64,000 nucleotides of DNA from Ridgeia piscesae (taxonomy: Eukaryota > Annelida > Polychaeta > Sabellida > Siboglinidae). The stretch spans positions 22,501 through 86,500 of the forward strand of contig JAODUO010000196.1 of assembly GCA_025642075.2 (NCBI GenBank). Direction: 5' to 3'. Shown here one piece after another: positions 22,786-35,200 of the stretch. Made by a program: the position numbers and the translations under genes. Numbering within the stretch: the first letter of the stretch is position 1; the number at the start of each line of letters is the position of its first letter. The notes beneath the pieces are model-generated. The model had not been told where the DNA came from and made no database searches. It saw only the letters and a list, made by a program, of their open reading frames with translations.

Positions 22786-24690
22786 AAAGCCACCCAAAAG
22801 AAGATCCAATCAGAAAACTGGAAATATCTCGCACACATAATCAACCCAGAACAAGACAAAGAAAACAAATCCTTTTGGCACTACATAAAATCACTCAATA
22901 AAGACTCAACAGGAATCTCCCCACTAAAAGATAAAGGCATCCTTCATACAGATAGCAAATCCAAAGCAGATATCCTCTCAAACCAGTTCCAGTCTGTGTT
23001 CATCAATGAAAACCTAACCAACCTGCCCCAGCTCCCCAACTAGAACCGATCCCCACAAATGCCCCCAATCCATATCACAGTGAGAGGCATTGAGAAATTA
23101 CTTAAAGAATTAAAACCAGATAAAGCCCAAGGCCCATATAACATCCTGCCAGAATTCTGAAAGAAATGGCCTCTAAAATAGCACCTATCCTGACAATCAT
23201 ATTCCAGAAATCAATAAACTCCGGAACTCCCCCTTCAGACTAGTTGAAAGCACATATACTCCCTATCCACAAAAAGATTGACAGAACCATCACCTCAAAC
23301 TATCGACCAATCTCCCACACCAGTGCACCATGCAACATTTTTGAACATATCATATCCACATCAATCCATAAACATCTTGAAAAACACAATATTCTCACTG
23401 ACCGACAACATGGCTTCAGATCTTCAACTATCCATGACCTGATTAGCACCCTGGAAAAAAATCACCAAATTGACCTTCTACTGCTAGATTTCTCTAAGGC
23501 TTTCGACACTGTCCCCCATAATTTACTCCTCCACAAATTAGACCATTACGGAATTAGAGCCAGCACCCACCTCTGGATTAAAATAATTCTTACCAATAGA
23601 ACTCAAGAAGTGCTGGTAGAAGGGTGCAAGTCGGGTTAGGTAAACGTGAGCTCTGGAGTCCAACAGGGTACTGTTCTTGGCCCCCTCCTCTTCCTTCTCT
23701 ATATAAATGACATGCCCACCCATATATCTCCAGGAACCTCCCTTGACAAACTAATCGACTGGGCACAATCTTGGCAAATGACTTTCAACCCCTCCATATG
23801 TGAAATAATCCACATCACCAGATCGAAATCACCCATAGATAACCCATACACAATATATAACAAAACACTCAGAGCAGTACCAGTAGCAACACACCTTGGC
23901 ATAGACATCAAATAACCTCTCCTGGAACCCACGCATCAACAAGATAGTCAATAAGACAAACAGCAAACTTGGATTCATTAAAAGAAACTTAAAATCTATT
24001 CCCCAGTCCATCAAGACCTATGCCTATTGGAGTCTGGCCCGCCCACACCTCGAGTACTGCTGCCTGGTGTGGGACCCATATACCACCCAAAACATCAACC
24101 ATCTAGAGGGGGTCCAGCACCAGGCAGCAAGATTCATGGTCCATAATTACAGCTGGGAAACATCTGGATCCACCTTGGCCTCTGTCCTCTCCTGGCCAAC
24201 CCTAGAACAGAGGAGGGCTGAGGCCAGACTTACCACCATGTATAAAATAACAAACAATCTCTTAGACATACAATACAGACAAATATCAACCTCCCACAAC
24301 TACTACAAATACAGCTTCTTTCCATGAACAATAGCCCAGTGGAACAGACTTCCTTTTAATGTATTTGCCCACAACAGTCTCGACACCTTCAAGGGTGCAT
24401 TGCAGGACATTAACCTGACAATTGCACCCTTCAGGCACCTCCAATAAGCAATACCCACCACCACCCCTGTCGCCCTCCACACCCCATCCCTACCACACCC
24501 CACCCTCCCCCATCATTGACTTGTACTTTTCCCCATCCACCCCACCCTAATCCCATATTCCCAAGCACAAATACTCTTATTCCACTTCCAGATAACATGA
24601 AGCCAGCCATCCTGAAACCGACTATCCATACTAGTGCGTGATGCCCCAGTAGGGGTTTTGCACTACAACATAACAGAAACAGAAATGGTG
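22786..24690 (+). mobile_element. Jockey/CR1-like LINE, 5'-truncated and decayed
   Basis: The linker before the reverse transcriptase is readable (SFWHYIKSLNKDSTGISPLK, about 22,870-22,930). Then come ITSNYRPISHTSAPCNIFEH (about 23,290-23,345), [31 protein letters not shown] (about 23,480-23,540) and [19 protein letters not shown] (about 23,660-23,715). The segment that should contain FADD is missing: INDMPTHISPGTS runs straight into LIDWAQSWQMTFNP. A C-terminal part follows to about 24,440 with frameshifts, then a C-rich 3' region ending near 24,690. It is dead. It lies between the two CIB genes. Confidence 0.85.
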
Positions 24691-26109
24691 AAGACAACTT
24701 CTCCAAAATGATTACCAATCTACTCACTCTTTTGGTGTGACTGAATCTTTGATGTACGCCTTCTCAAGATACTGTAGAGTGTTGATAATTGCATATAATT
24801 CAGCCAGATTGTCATACCTATGAAGACAGCAAACACATAATCAGTAAATAAATAATTCCTTCATGTATATATCATGACTGACCATTGTTTCTAAGTCTTT
24901 AGAGAAATGTCAACGTTTATCTTTTCCTCGAGAACATACACATTCTTAGACTTCTCTCCCTGATTTTGAACTTTAATATTTTTGATAATTGTTGTGACAC
25001 AGGAAAATGCATGTTTCATTTATTTTATAATAAAACCCATAATGATTATAGTTACAGGCAGTTATGTAAGAACACAGTATGTTGCACATTTCAGACCAAC
25101 TGTTCATGTTTCCTATGGTTTGTTCAATGAACTCAATCGGAACAACTGTGAATTAGTGTTTTTTCATACTGGAGGATGTCACAAGGTGAAGGGTAGAGGA
25201 AGGTGACACCTGTGATATACAAAAATACTAGAGAAAGACAATATAATTATTGCACTTCCTTCTCTCTTTCCCTAGATCCCTTGAATAACTTCACTTCCTA
25301 GAGGACACATCAATTTGAAGTAAACATTTTATAGTTGGCAGAACCGGTCGTTTTCCAATAACAACAATATTGCCTTTGTTGAACAATTTAATATATTACA
25401 GTGGTTAGTTGAGTTGTCTATTTCTTATAACAAGTAATTAAAATGGAAATATATTAATTACAATTTAAGTGAGACTCCATAAAAAATGCCCTATCAGAAT
25501 TTCCAAGAATTGTCTGGTTATTAACTTACCATGGCTACCCTTTAAAAACCAATCATTATTATCTGCAAATTTGGTTATATCTAATTATAGACAAATTAGG
25601 TTTATAACATATTTAATAAAAAAATTGACATTTCATGTCAATTAACGATGAGTGTGACTCCTTATAATAATCTTTTTAAACGAAATAAACCTACCTCACA
25701 CAGCTCAGGTTTAATGCCTCCATCTGCAATATAACACATACATCAATATAAATAGTCACTGGTCTTAGTATTTGCATTGGTGGTAATCATTTTTGGACAC
25801 TAGCATAGACTAATGCAGAGACCAATTCCCTTGGAAGGATTGTGTGGTCCAATGTAGTTAATAATTATTTAACCATGTCATTTGGACAGGAAAGAAATAT
25901 ATTACTCTTATATTTCCGGTGTTAATGTTTTCAGGTGCAGCTATTTGTTGTTTATTGAATTCAAACTATTTGGAATGGGAAATTACCCAGTTACTTGGTG
26001 CATATGGTGAAGTGGTGATGTCATGGAGTTCTGGCAAACAATTCCAATATCTTATTGTTCAAGGGAAATTTATAGCGGTTCTTACTGGCATGGATAGTGT
26101 TGAATGTTT
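24691..26109. other. Intergenic, nothing recognised
   Basis: AT-rich sequence without a recognisable exon or element. Confidence 0.4.
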
Positions 26110-27565
26110 TATTGTTTAAATGCCTTGATAGGCGTTGTACGGGCTGGAGGAGGTTATTGACAGGCAAGGATAGGTGTTTGTAGATGGTTATGTGGAGTAT
26201 GATGAGGCGTCTGTTTGTTCGTCTGGTTATTAGTCGTTGTAGGTGTAACTGTTTAGTATTTTTAACACACAGCCCACTTCTCTAGATGTATAGTCGTTAA
26301 GACAAATCTTTGGACCATTTCAATTTGGTTGCTACTGATGATGAATATTCTAGAAGTGGTCAAACTAGGGTTGTGTAAGCAGTTGTTTTGATGTTTATGT
26401 TGCATAAGTGTAGATTGCATCTGATGAATGCTAGGATGCAGTTTTCAGAGGCTGTAATCTGATGTACCGGGTATATGTTTATTCCAATTTAGGTGTTTGG
26501 TTATGCAAACTCCTAGATAGGAGTGACTGTCTGTTTGTGGTAGTGCTGTGTTTCCTAGAGTATGATTAAATTGTTTTACAATTTCTTTGCATGAGTTAGA
26601 CTCATCACAACGCATTTGTCGGGATTAAAGTGCATTTGTAAATTTTTAGTTAATTCATCTAGGTCTTTCAGTAGTTCTTGTGAGTCTAATTGGTTGTTGA
26701 TTTCTGTGTACGGGACAGTCATCGGCAAACAGACGGACTGTGGAGTGGATATTGTCAGGTAAATCATTGATGTATATCAGGAAGAGAACAGGGCCACATA
26801 TTGTGCCTATTGGTACACCAGATTTAACATGGGTCCAGGGGGAATGTTCTCCAGGCTATCAATCTCTGATCATGGCATGCGAGGAATTTAGAAATCCAGG
26901 CATGTGTTTTGTTGTTGATGCCATATCTCTTTACTTTGTTTAGGAGCTGGTTAAGGGGGACAGTATCGAATGCTTTTGAGAAGTTCATTATGATCATGTC
27001 TACTTATTTAGAGATTTGTTAGGTCATATGTTGTCTGTATTAACTGGGTTTCAGTCGAGTGTTTACTGCAGAAGCCATGTTGTTTGTCAGATAAAACTGA
27101 GTGTTGGTCAAGATGGTCTATTATGTTAGAGTAGATAATGTGTTCAAGGAGTTTGCAGTATATTGAAGTTAGGGAGATGAGACGGTAATTTGATGGAAGA
27201 GTTCGGTCTCCCTTCTTAAAGATTCGTGTGATGTTGGCTTGCAACCATAAGAGGGGAAATTCACCTGTGGTGGTTGATCTTTGGAAGGTTACTCTGAGAG
27301 CTGGGGCTAATTCATTGGCAGCAAGTTGCAATATTCTTGCTGTTACATCATCGGGTCCTGTAGATTGTGTTTAACTCGTGTAGTAATTTGGCAACTCCAT
27401 TTGTTGTGATGGTAATGTCATGCATAGCTGGTATGTTTGAATATGGTTCTTTTGGAAAGTTGGTGTTTGCTTTTTTGAAGACTGATTTCAATTGGTCATT
27501 GAGGATCTCAGCTTTTAAGTTTGTTGTCTGATTCTGTCTGGTGGTCTTTAGTTAGGGTTGGTATT
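26110..27565 (-). mobile_element. Jockey/CR1-like LINE on the minus strand
   Basis: Reading leftward from about 27,565: a linker (GIPTLTKDHQTESDNKL...EILNDQLKSVF), then ANITRIFKKGDRTLPSNYRL (27,170-27,235), SDKQHGF, and an intact FADD at 26,718-26,729 followed by NPDKCVVMSLTH (about 26,580-26,615). Stops and frameshifts break the protein. The remaining C-terminal part extends to about 26,110. + strand ORFs here are antisense shadows. Confidence 0.8.
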
Positions 27566-29212
27566 CCAATTTTGCCACTGATCTGAGTACTGTAGATTAC
27601 TTTATGACAGAATGATAAGGGCACATCATGTCTTCAATTTTAAGTTCTTATTTTTCATTTTAATGACCAATTTTGATTTGATGATAAAGCCATATTGATA
27701 TGGAGGTTGCAAAGATGACATGGTTTTGAAGATCTCTTACATGTGGGATGGTATGGGAAAAACAAATAAGGAGAACAAGGGGTCAATTCCATGACATTTA
27801 ACATGGCCTAAATTTTATTAATAAAATAATGCCAGTGACTGACTCACCGACTCAGTCAGGTTGAACTTGAGTGACAGGTTTATTCGTGGAGTTTGACTAA
27901 TATTCTAAACTATTTCTACCAGGACGTTCATGAAAACATTACGTATTTACTAGTTTAATGGTAAACACATTATATTATGTTCCTGTCTCTGGACGCACCA
28001 CTTTATAATTGGTAGACGTCATTGGCATTGCAATATCCGTTAGCATAACTACTGTTACTGTTAGTAAAGCCATGAAATTGCCGAATTATCGCTCACTACT
28101 TGAAATGTAAAAAGGAGTAATGTAAAATCGGTATGACAAGTAGCCGCACCACCACGTAATAGGTTATATCATTGGAGATTATGGCCATTAATGACATCTA
28201 TGTGTGCATTATGTAAAACATAGAGTGCGTATTGTAACTAAGAGTGATGCAATTTGGGCATTTTGTCCGTTCTTCCGAAGGAACACACTTCTGCCAATTA
28301 CGTCATTCACCTGGTGAATGACGTTATAACTACAAAGATAAATACTTCGGGTGTCAAAAGTGGAAATTTGTACCGGCGAAGATACGATGTATCAAATAAA
28401 TATTCCGTTAAATTACCAATTCTGGTTAAACATATAATTTATTTTACGTTACACATACTGTACATTATTTGGCGAGAAATACCCATTATAATTTAGAACT
28501 TCTGTAATTTCTACTTTGATTCAGAATTACCTGACCATGCATTGGAAGTATACAGTATTATATATTTACTAATTTTTTTTATAACTTATACAACTTCTTA
28601 ATGTATTTATTTAAACTAGACTTTTTTAATTGTGTTTATCTATACACGTATAAATTGTATATTTATCAATTGTAAACTCGGTTGTATTAGTTATACGTAC
28701 TGGTATATCTGTTGCATTATGGTCAACTTTTTTATTAATAAGAAAGCGTTTCAACATCCAATGTATGCCCTTTAAAATAATGTTAACTTGCAATAATGGA
28801 AATTCAATAATAAAAGACCTACGCCCAAAAAAACGGACACTCCTGTCATTTTTCGGAATCTGACCTACTTTTCTGAGGAACTAGCAGGAGCTTTACGCAA
28901 AGAATGGCTGAGGTCTAAAGGGTTAAAGACGATACCCCAAAATATTGACCTAATAACCACTGTGTTCATACGCGAGTTGTCAGTTACTGTCCGTTGCTAT
29001 TTAATTGACGGATCTGGTGCAGTTATGTATAAATCATTAGCACGGTACCACTGATGTATCTGATGAAGACGGTCTTTTTGAGATTGACAGATGCAGACCG
29101 CCAATCATAATTTCGTAGGAACTATTTATACGGGTGATGGCGGATTAATCCGATAAGTAGTCTTGTCCACTGACCACCTAAGTTCAGGAAGTCACAAACA
29201 AATCCTAACAAA
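27566..29212 (+). other. Upstream region of CIB-B
   Basis: Non-coding sequence between the LINE and the CIB-B start codon, expected to hold the promoter and 5' UTR. Nothing more specific is supported. Confidence 0.35.
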
Positions 29213-32200
29213 ATGGGTGGAACGACCAGTGCATTTAGTGTCCGCGAACTTGAAGACTACCAGGTACATGTTTGTATTGTTATAGTGCTTAATAGTTAAA
29301 GGTTTGACCTATTCATTGAAATTAGTTTTGTGGCGAGTTGACGATGATTTTGTTCCAAAAAGTTGATCAATCATCAAGTACGCGAATCTCGATCAGACGT
29401 CAAATCTCATTCAAATTAATTACAAGATAGAATTGTTATGTCGTTTATAACACATTTTAAAAAATTGAATTCTGTCCATTTCTTGTGATCAGGAAGCTGG
29501 AGCACTGCGTTTGAGTATATAGGAAACTGGTAATATAATTGCTTCTACTGAAGATATTGGGGTGAAATAAAAAGTTATGTGATCTAGAAAAAACATGTGA
29601 ATATGATTTGACCATCACCTAATTAGTTGACCTTCACTGCGTATTTGACTTTTTTCAGAATAACAACATAACTTGAGTATAATTAATTATAAAAGGACGT
29701 CTATACCACATTATTACATCAGTAATTTTGATGGCATAATTAGTTGACCTATGATTAACATTTGACCTAATTACTAGCATTAATTACACAAAACGGGGGA
29801 ATAATTTGTAAAAAGGTCAATTATACATGGGGTTGACTACTTTAGTTTATAATTATATATTATGAATGAATATATTGATTATCATCTTGTAAAATATGAA
29901 GTATGTTGGTGACTTAATTAGTTGACCTATATTTAGCATTTTACCTATTTATTAGGATTAATTAAATAAAACGGGTGAAAATAATTATTAGGAAGGTTAA
30001 TTAATAAACTGTACATGGGATTGAATACTTTAAATATTTATAATTATTTTCACCCGTTTTATGTAATTAATCCTAATAGGTCAAATGCAAAATATAGGTC
30101 AACTAATTAGGTCATCAACAAACTTAATATTTTATAAGATGAAAATCAGTACATTCATTCATTATAAATTAAAGTAGTCAACTCCATGTATAGCTTAATT
30201 GACCTTTTTACTAATTATTTTCATCTGTTTTAATCCTAGTAATTTGGTCAAATGTTAATTATAGGTCAACTAATTATGCCATACTAATTATGCCATAATT
30301 ATTATTATTACTGATTATTTTAATTGTCACCTTGTAAACGATTAAATTTTGATGACCTAACTGTTTGACCTATATTTAACATTCGGCCTATTTACCAGGA
30401 TTAATTACATAAAATGGGTGTACATAATTAGTAAAAAGGCATTTAAACTATACATGGGTTGTTCACTGTAAATAAGTATGACTAAATATACTGACTGTCA
30501 TCTTGTAAAATCTAGTTTGCTGATGACCTAATTAGTTGCCCTACATTTAATATCTGCCATATTTACCATGATTAAGTCACACAATTGAGCCATAATTAAT
30601 TAGGATGTGGATATACCTTTTTAAAGAATTAAAGGTAATCTTATACTTAACTGGCCTAAATTATTACGGCCTTTTAAGACCGTTTCTTCTACCTTATATC
30701 GATATAAGGTAGAAGAAACGGTCTTAAAAGGCCGTAATAATTTAGGCCAGTTAAGTATAAGATTACCGAATTAAACAATTTGTGTAAATTCATCAACACA
30801 ACAATGTGTTGCATTATGTAAATCTAGCAGCACAGCAGTGTGTGTTCAGCAGGTTCAAACAATAGGGCCTGCAAGTGGGTCACGATACATGGCGTGACTC
30901 CGCGCGACTGGAGCTTATTGGGGACTAAGCGAGACTAATTGGGGACTGGACACAAGAATTATATTCTAACGATGGATGACAGTTGTAGCTTCCGACTGAT
31001 GAATACTAGGAAAATCAGTCCGTAAATATCTTGTGTTATACGTTTCTTATCTTAAATGTCCGATTTAATATTGAGTTTACCACACTGTCATAGGCACATA
31101 GCGATTTACGTAGTGCAGATAATCGACACGATGCTAAGCTGTATGTGTCTTTTACGGGATTTGCGTTTTACATTGCTCTACGTTGTGGTTTCGATAAGCA
31201 TTTATATCTGACAAGTTGTCTAAATGCCCATAATCATAACACACGTTTGGCCCAAACAGGTCGTATTGCGCGAAAACTGGCACTTTTCATTATTAGTCAA
31301 GATCGCCAAACACAAGTACTTGCCGCTATTGCCATGGCAACCACCATAATAATCGATTAAAATTCATGATTTCCGTGATCATTGTCACCGGCAAAATGTT
31401 CCACTGCTTCTGCTTGTAATAATCCTTCGGACAATATAACTGAAATACGCTATTTCGGGATAGTTCGATTATTACGACCAAAACAAAACAAAGTCCTATA
31501 TGTTAACATGGAGTATATAGACCTCCTGCCCCCAACTGCCCCCAGCCTCGTTTTCGCGCGCAAGACTTGCAGGCCCTATAGGTATAAGTCCGATGTAGGT
31601 CAACAATGTTTGTTGTTGTATAGGTATAGCAACCTATATAATTATGAGCATGTCATTACGTGTAGCCAACAACGAGTCTTACAGGTAAAAGAACACCTGA
31701 AAATATTCACAATGTGGTGATGAATGTCCAAGTGTTTCATGGTCGGTAACATGCTAAATTGTTTTACTGTAGCATGATGATATATAGCAAGGTTTTGGTA
31801 CCATTACGTATAGCCAAGGCAATGCATCAAAGTGTGTAGTCTTACAGGTACTGAAACATCAGCAACCCCGAGGCAACGTCACAATGTTGATATGCTAGAA
31901 AGTACAAAGGAGAGCAACCAAAAACTCAGGAATATTAGTTATGAAATGCGTCTAAAGGAATGTGGTTTAACAACACTAGAAAACAGAAGATTAATTGAGA
32001 GATCAGAGTAAGGTGTTTAAAATATTGAATGGGTATAACAATATTGACAGAAATATTTTTTCTCGGTCAAGGAAGAGGAGAGAAGGACTAGAGGACATGG
32101 AGTTACATTAGCAAAGAAGCAGTGTAGACTAGATATTAGAACATTTTCATTTTCACAAAGAACAGTAAATGAATGGAACAGACTATCAGCTGATTGTGTA

Positions 32201-35200
32201 GGTGCTAGTAATAAAAAAATCGACTTATAACTAAGAAGGGCGGGGTATACTTAGATAGGTTGGACTCTCGATAAGCCAAAGGGCTTCCTAGTCCACCTGC
32301 CATCTAGAGTTGAATCTCTAGATGGCAATCTTATTAAATGTTCATGAAGTAAGCAGGCACAGTTGTATTATGTATGCATGTAGCTTTCAGTTGAACACCC
32401 GATGTAGTCGAGTCGTGCACCCCCCGAAAATATACTTTTAATTGGTATCACTAGATCTGAAAAATACGTAGAAAACAGTTTGCTATGTTAACAAGTCAGC
32501 AGAATGTGCCACGTATCGTGTTTATGCAAAATAGTGCCGCATTATTGAAAAATCTATTGTTCGTTATATCTCAGCCAATATTGCAGATAACTGACAAAAT
32601 AAGATGTATAAACCCATGTTACGAGGGTCAGCGACCATTATAAAGCTATTATTGACATGATTACATATGTCTATGACAGTTTAATATGCAAATCTACTGT
32701 TCGCGTTATCTCGGCCAATATTGCACATAACTGCATAAATAAGGTCTCCAGACCCATGTTTTCAAGGTTAACGATCATTCTTGAAATAACTACGCGTGTC
32801 CGTGTCATGCTACGTAAATTCTAAAGTGCCAGCATTACAGAAAATTTGACTTTTTCGCTATATCTCAGCCAATATTGCAGGTACGTTGAGGTTTTGGAGG
32901 GCATCTACTTACGAAATATCGTGTTGTTTTTGCGACCAAAGGTTAACATGGAGATTAATTCAAGGTATTACAAATACAGAAATTCCACTAAGTTCATTTA
33001 CCAACTCACTTACTGATCTAGGTAAACAGCAAGCCAGACTGATCTTTTCCGATCTGCCGCGCGTCAACCTCTCATGGGCTTCAAGATGATAATTATTAGA
33101 TCATCACTCACCATTGCTTTCACTGAAATCGTCAAAATCAAACTCGTCCTCGTTTTTCTCCTCTTCCTCTTCACGATCACCAGTGTCCAGACAACCAACC
33201 AGTGAGTTTGGTGACACAGGACCGCAGGACCACACCAGTTCTAACTCTCTCATCCTCAGTCCTTATCCACAACCTCCATACAGACCCAGTTATACAAAAA
33301 AGTCCCACGAGATGGTCGACATCATCAACGATCCAGAATGCTCAAGGGCGGGTAGACATCGCAAGCTTGAGAAAGCTTAGGTCAAGAAGGGCGTCCTCGC
33401 TGCTGTCAGGAACTTCACTCATCCTTTATCCGTCGCACACAAGAACAGGCTATACTCCCTGGCTTCTGGTGCTCCCGTCACCATGGACGTCGAGATGGAC
33501 GTGCTCCGAACAGAAGCTTTGGGTTAGGCTGCTAAAACTGACTTTATCAGACACATGCAGAGTGGATAGCCAGGAAGCTTCTTCGACCCTATCAAGAAGA
33601 AACTCAAGACCATGGAGATTTGCAACAAGGTCACCCTCACATCATCCCAGGGAAAGGTAGTCATGTGTTCCAATACCGAGATCTATTTTGTTTTAATTGT
33701 TGCATTTTTAGTGCTTGCCACTACTTTTACATTGTAGAGGGATCATGTTTTTTTAACCTGTCGCACAAATAATAATAGTACATTTATGTAGCGTCTTTAT
33801 TTTGAGGAATCAGATGTCAGAGATGTGCCATGTACACAATCATTTTGCGTAATCGTAGACGGAGTCAGACACGAGTCATCACTGGAGAATGGGACCTCCG
33901 AAAGTTTACGGTTGGAATGTAATTTCAAACAAGTATTAGTTAATTCACTTAAATTGTTATTGTTTCAGCTGATTTTGTAATGATTGGAAGTTGATTCCAG
34001 ATTTATAATCCCAGGTCATCCAGTATCAGGAGCAGCGCAACCTCGCTTTCTTGCTCCTTGTCAAGTCTCAGAGTCAAAATTATCAAGTGGACGTGAAAGA
34101 AATCACGAAGTACTGTCTGGTGCCTGCGCCATCAGCCTTGGAACACCAGAGGTGTTTTCTCTCCAAGTCGAACAAAGCCGCCATTCTGCACTACCTTCTG
34201 GAAGACTCAACCCCAGAAGATCTGCCATACGCCTAGGACGCCCTGTTCACCTAGGACCGCACGACGATGCACCACACCCTTACCAATCTCCCCGACCTGT
34301 GATGATATATCCGTATAAGTTCTTGATCAGAGGATAGCTAAAAAGCACTTCTTGTTCTCGACTGACAATTACCATCCACAGTCTATCAAAACCCAGGAGA
34401 GGTTGAGGCGCGGGAGTTCAGAGAAGATTATTATGGCTGGACCAGCGACAAGGAAACCAAACGACTTTAAGATGTTTCGTGCAAATGACGACAAGAAGCA
34501 GCGCTGCCACCTCCTGCTGCGAGTATGGAGTGCTCAACAGGCAGCTACAAGGCTGGAGAGAATCGAAATGGCTGTGCTGGTCGTAGAAGGGAAAGCCCAT
34601 CAACTCATCTCAAATTGAAAGTCTGTATTGTTATTATTATTACATAAATATCGCATTATTCTTATAGATCAGATCGACTTCACTCTTTCTATTATTACCT
34701 CAGCTTTCAAACACCATGGCCCTTTGTGTTTCAGGTCGAGGTGCGTGAAATGCCCACAATCTACAGCAACCAAGAGGAGACTGATATGAAAATGGTGCTG
34801 TACATCCATCGCACCGCAGCCCTTGCATGGATACAAGAACGCAGTAATCAGAACCCCTAACACAGATAGCTTCGTGATTCTATTTTACCACGTCCACACC
34901 ATCAAGCAAGGTGCCTGAATACATCGACAACATCGACAACTAATCAACCTCACTGATCTCGCAGTATCCCTTGGAGAAGACTACTGTGCGACTGTTCTTG
35001 CATGGGATGTATGTATTCAGTGGAGAAGACTGCACCACTGCTCCAGGGGCTCCCGAAAAAGCTGGAAAAGAACCATAGGTTTCATAAAGAGTTCATGCAA
35101 TTCGGTGAGGAATGGAACCTCAAGTCTCACGTGCTGAAGCAATTGGAAGAGTTCACCTGCTTGATGTACGGACAGAACCGCGAGTCTTCGATGGATGGCC

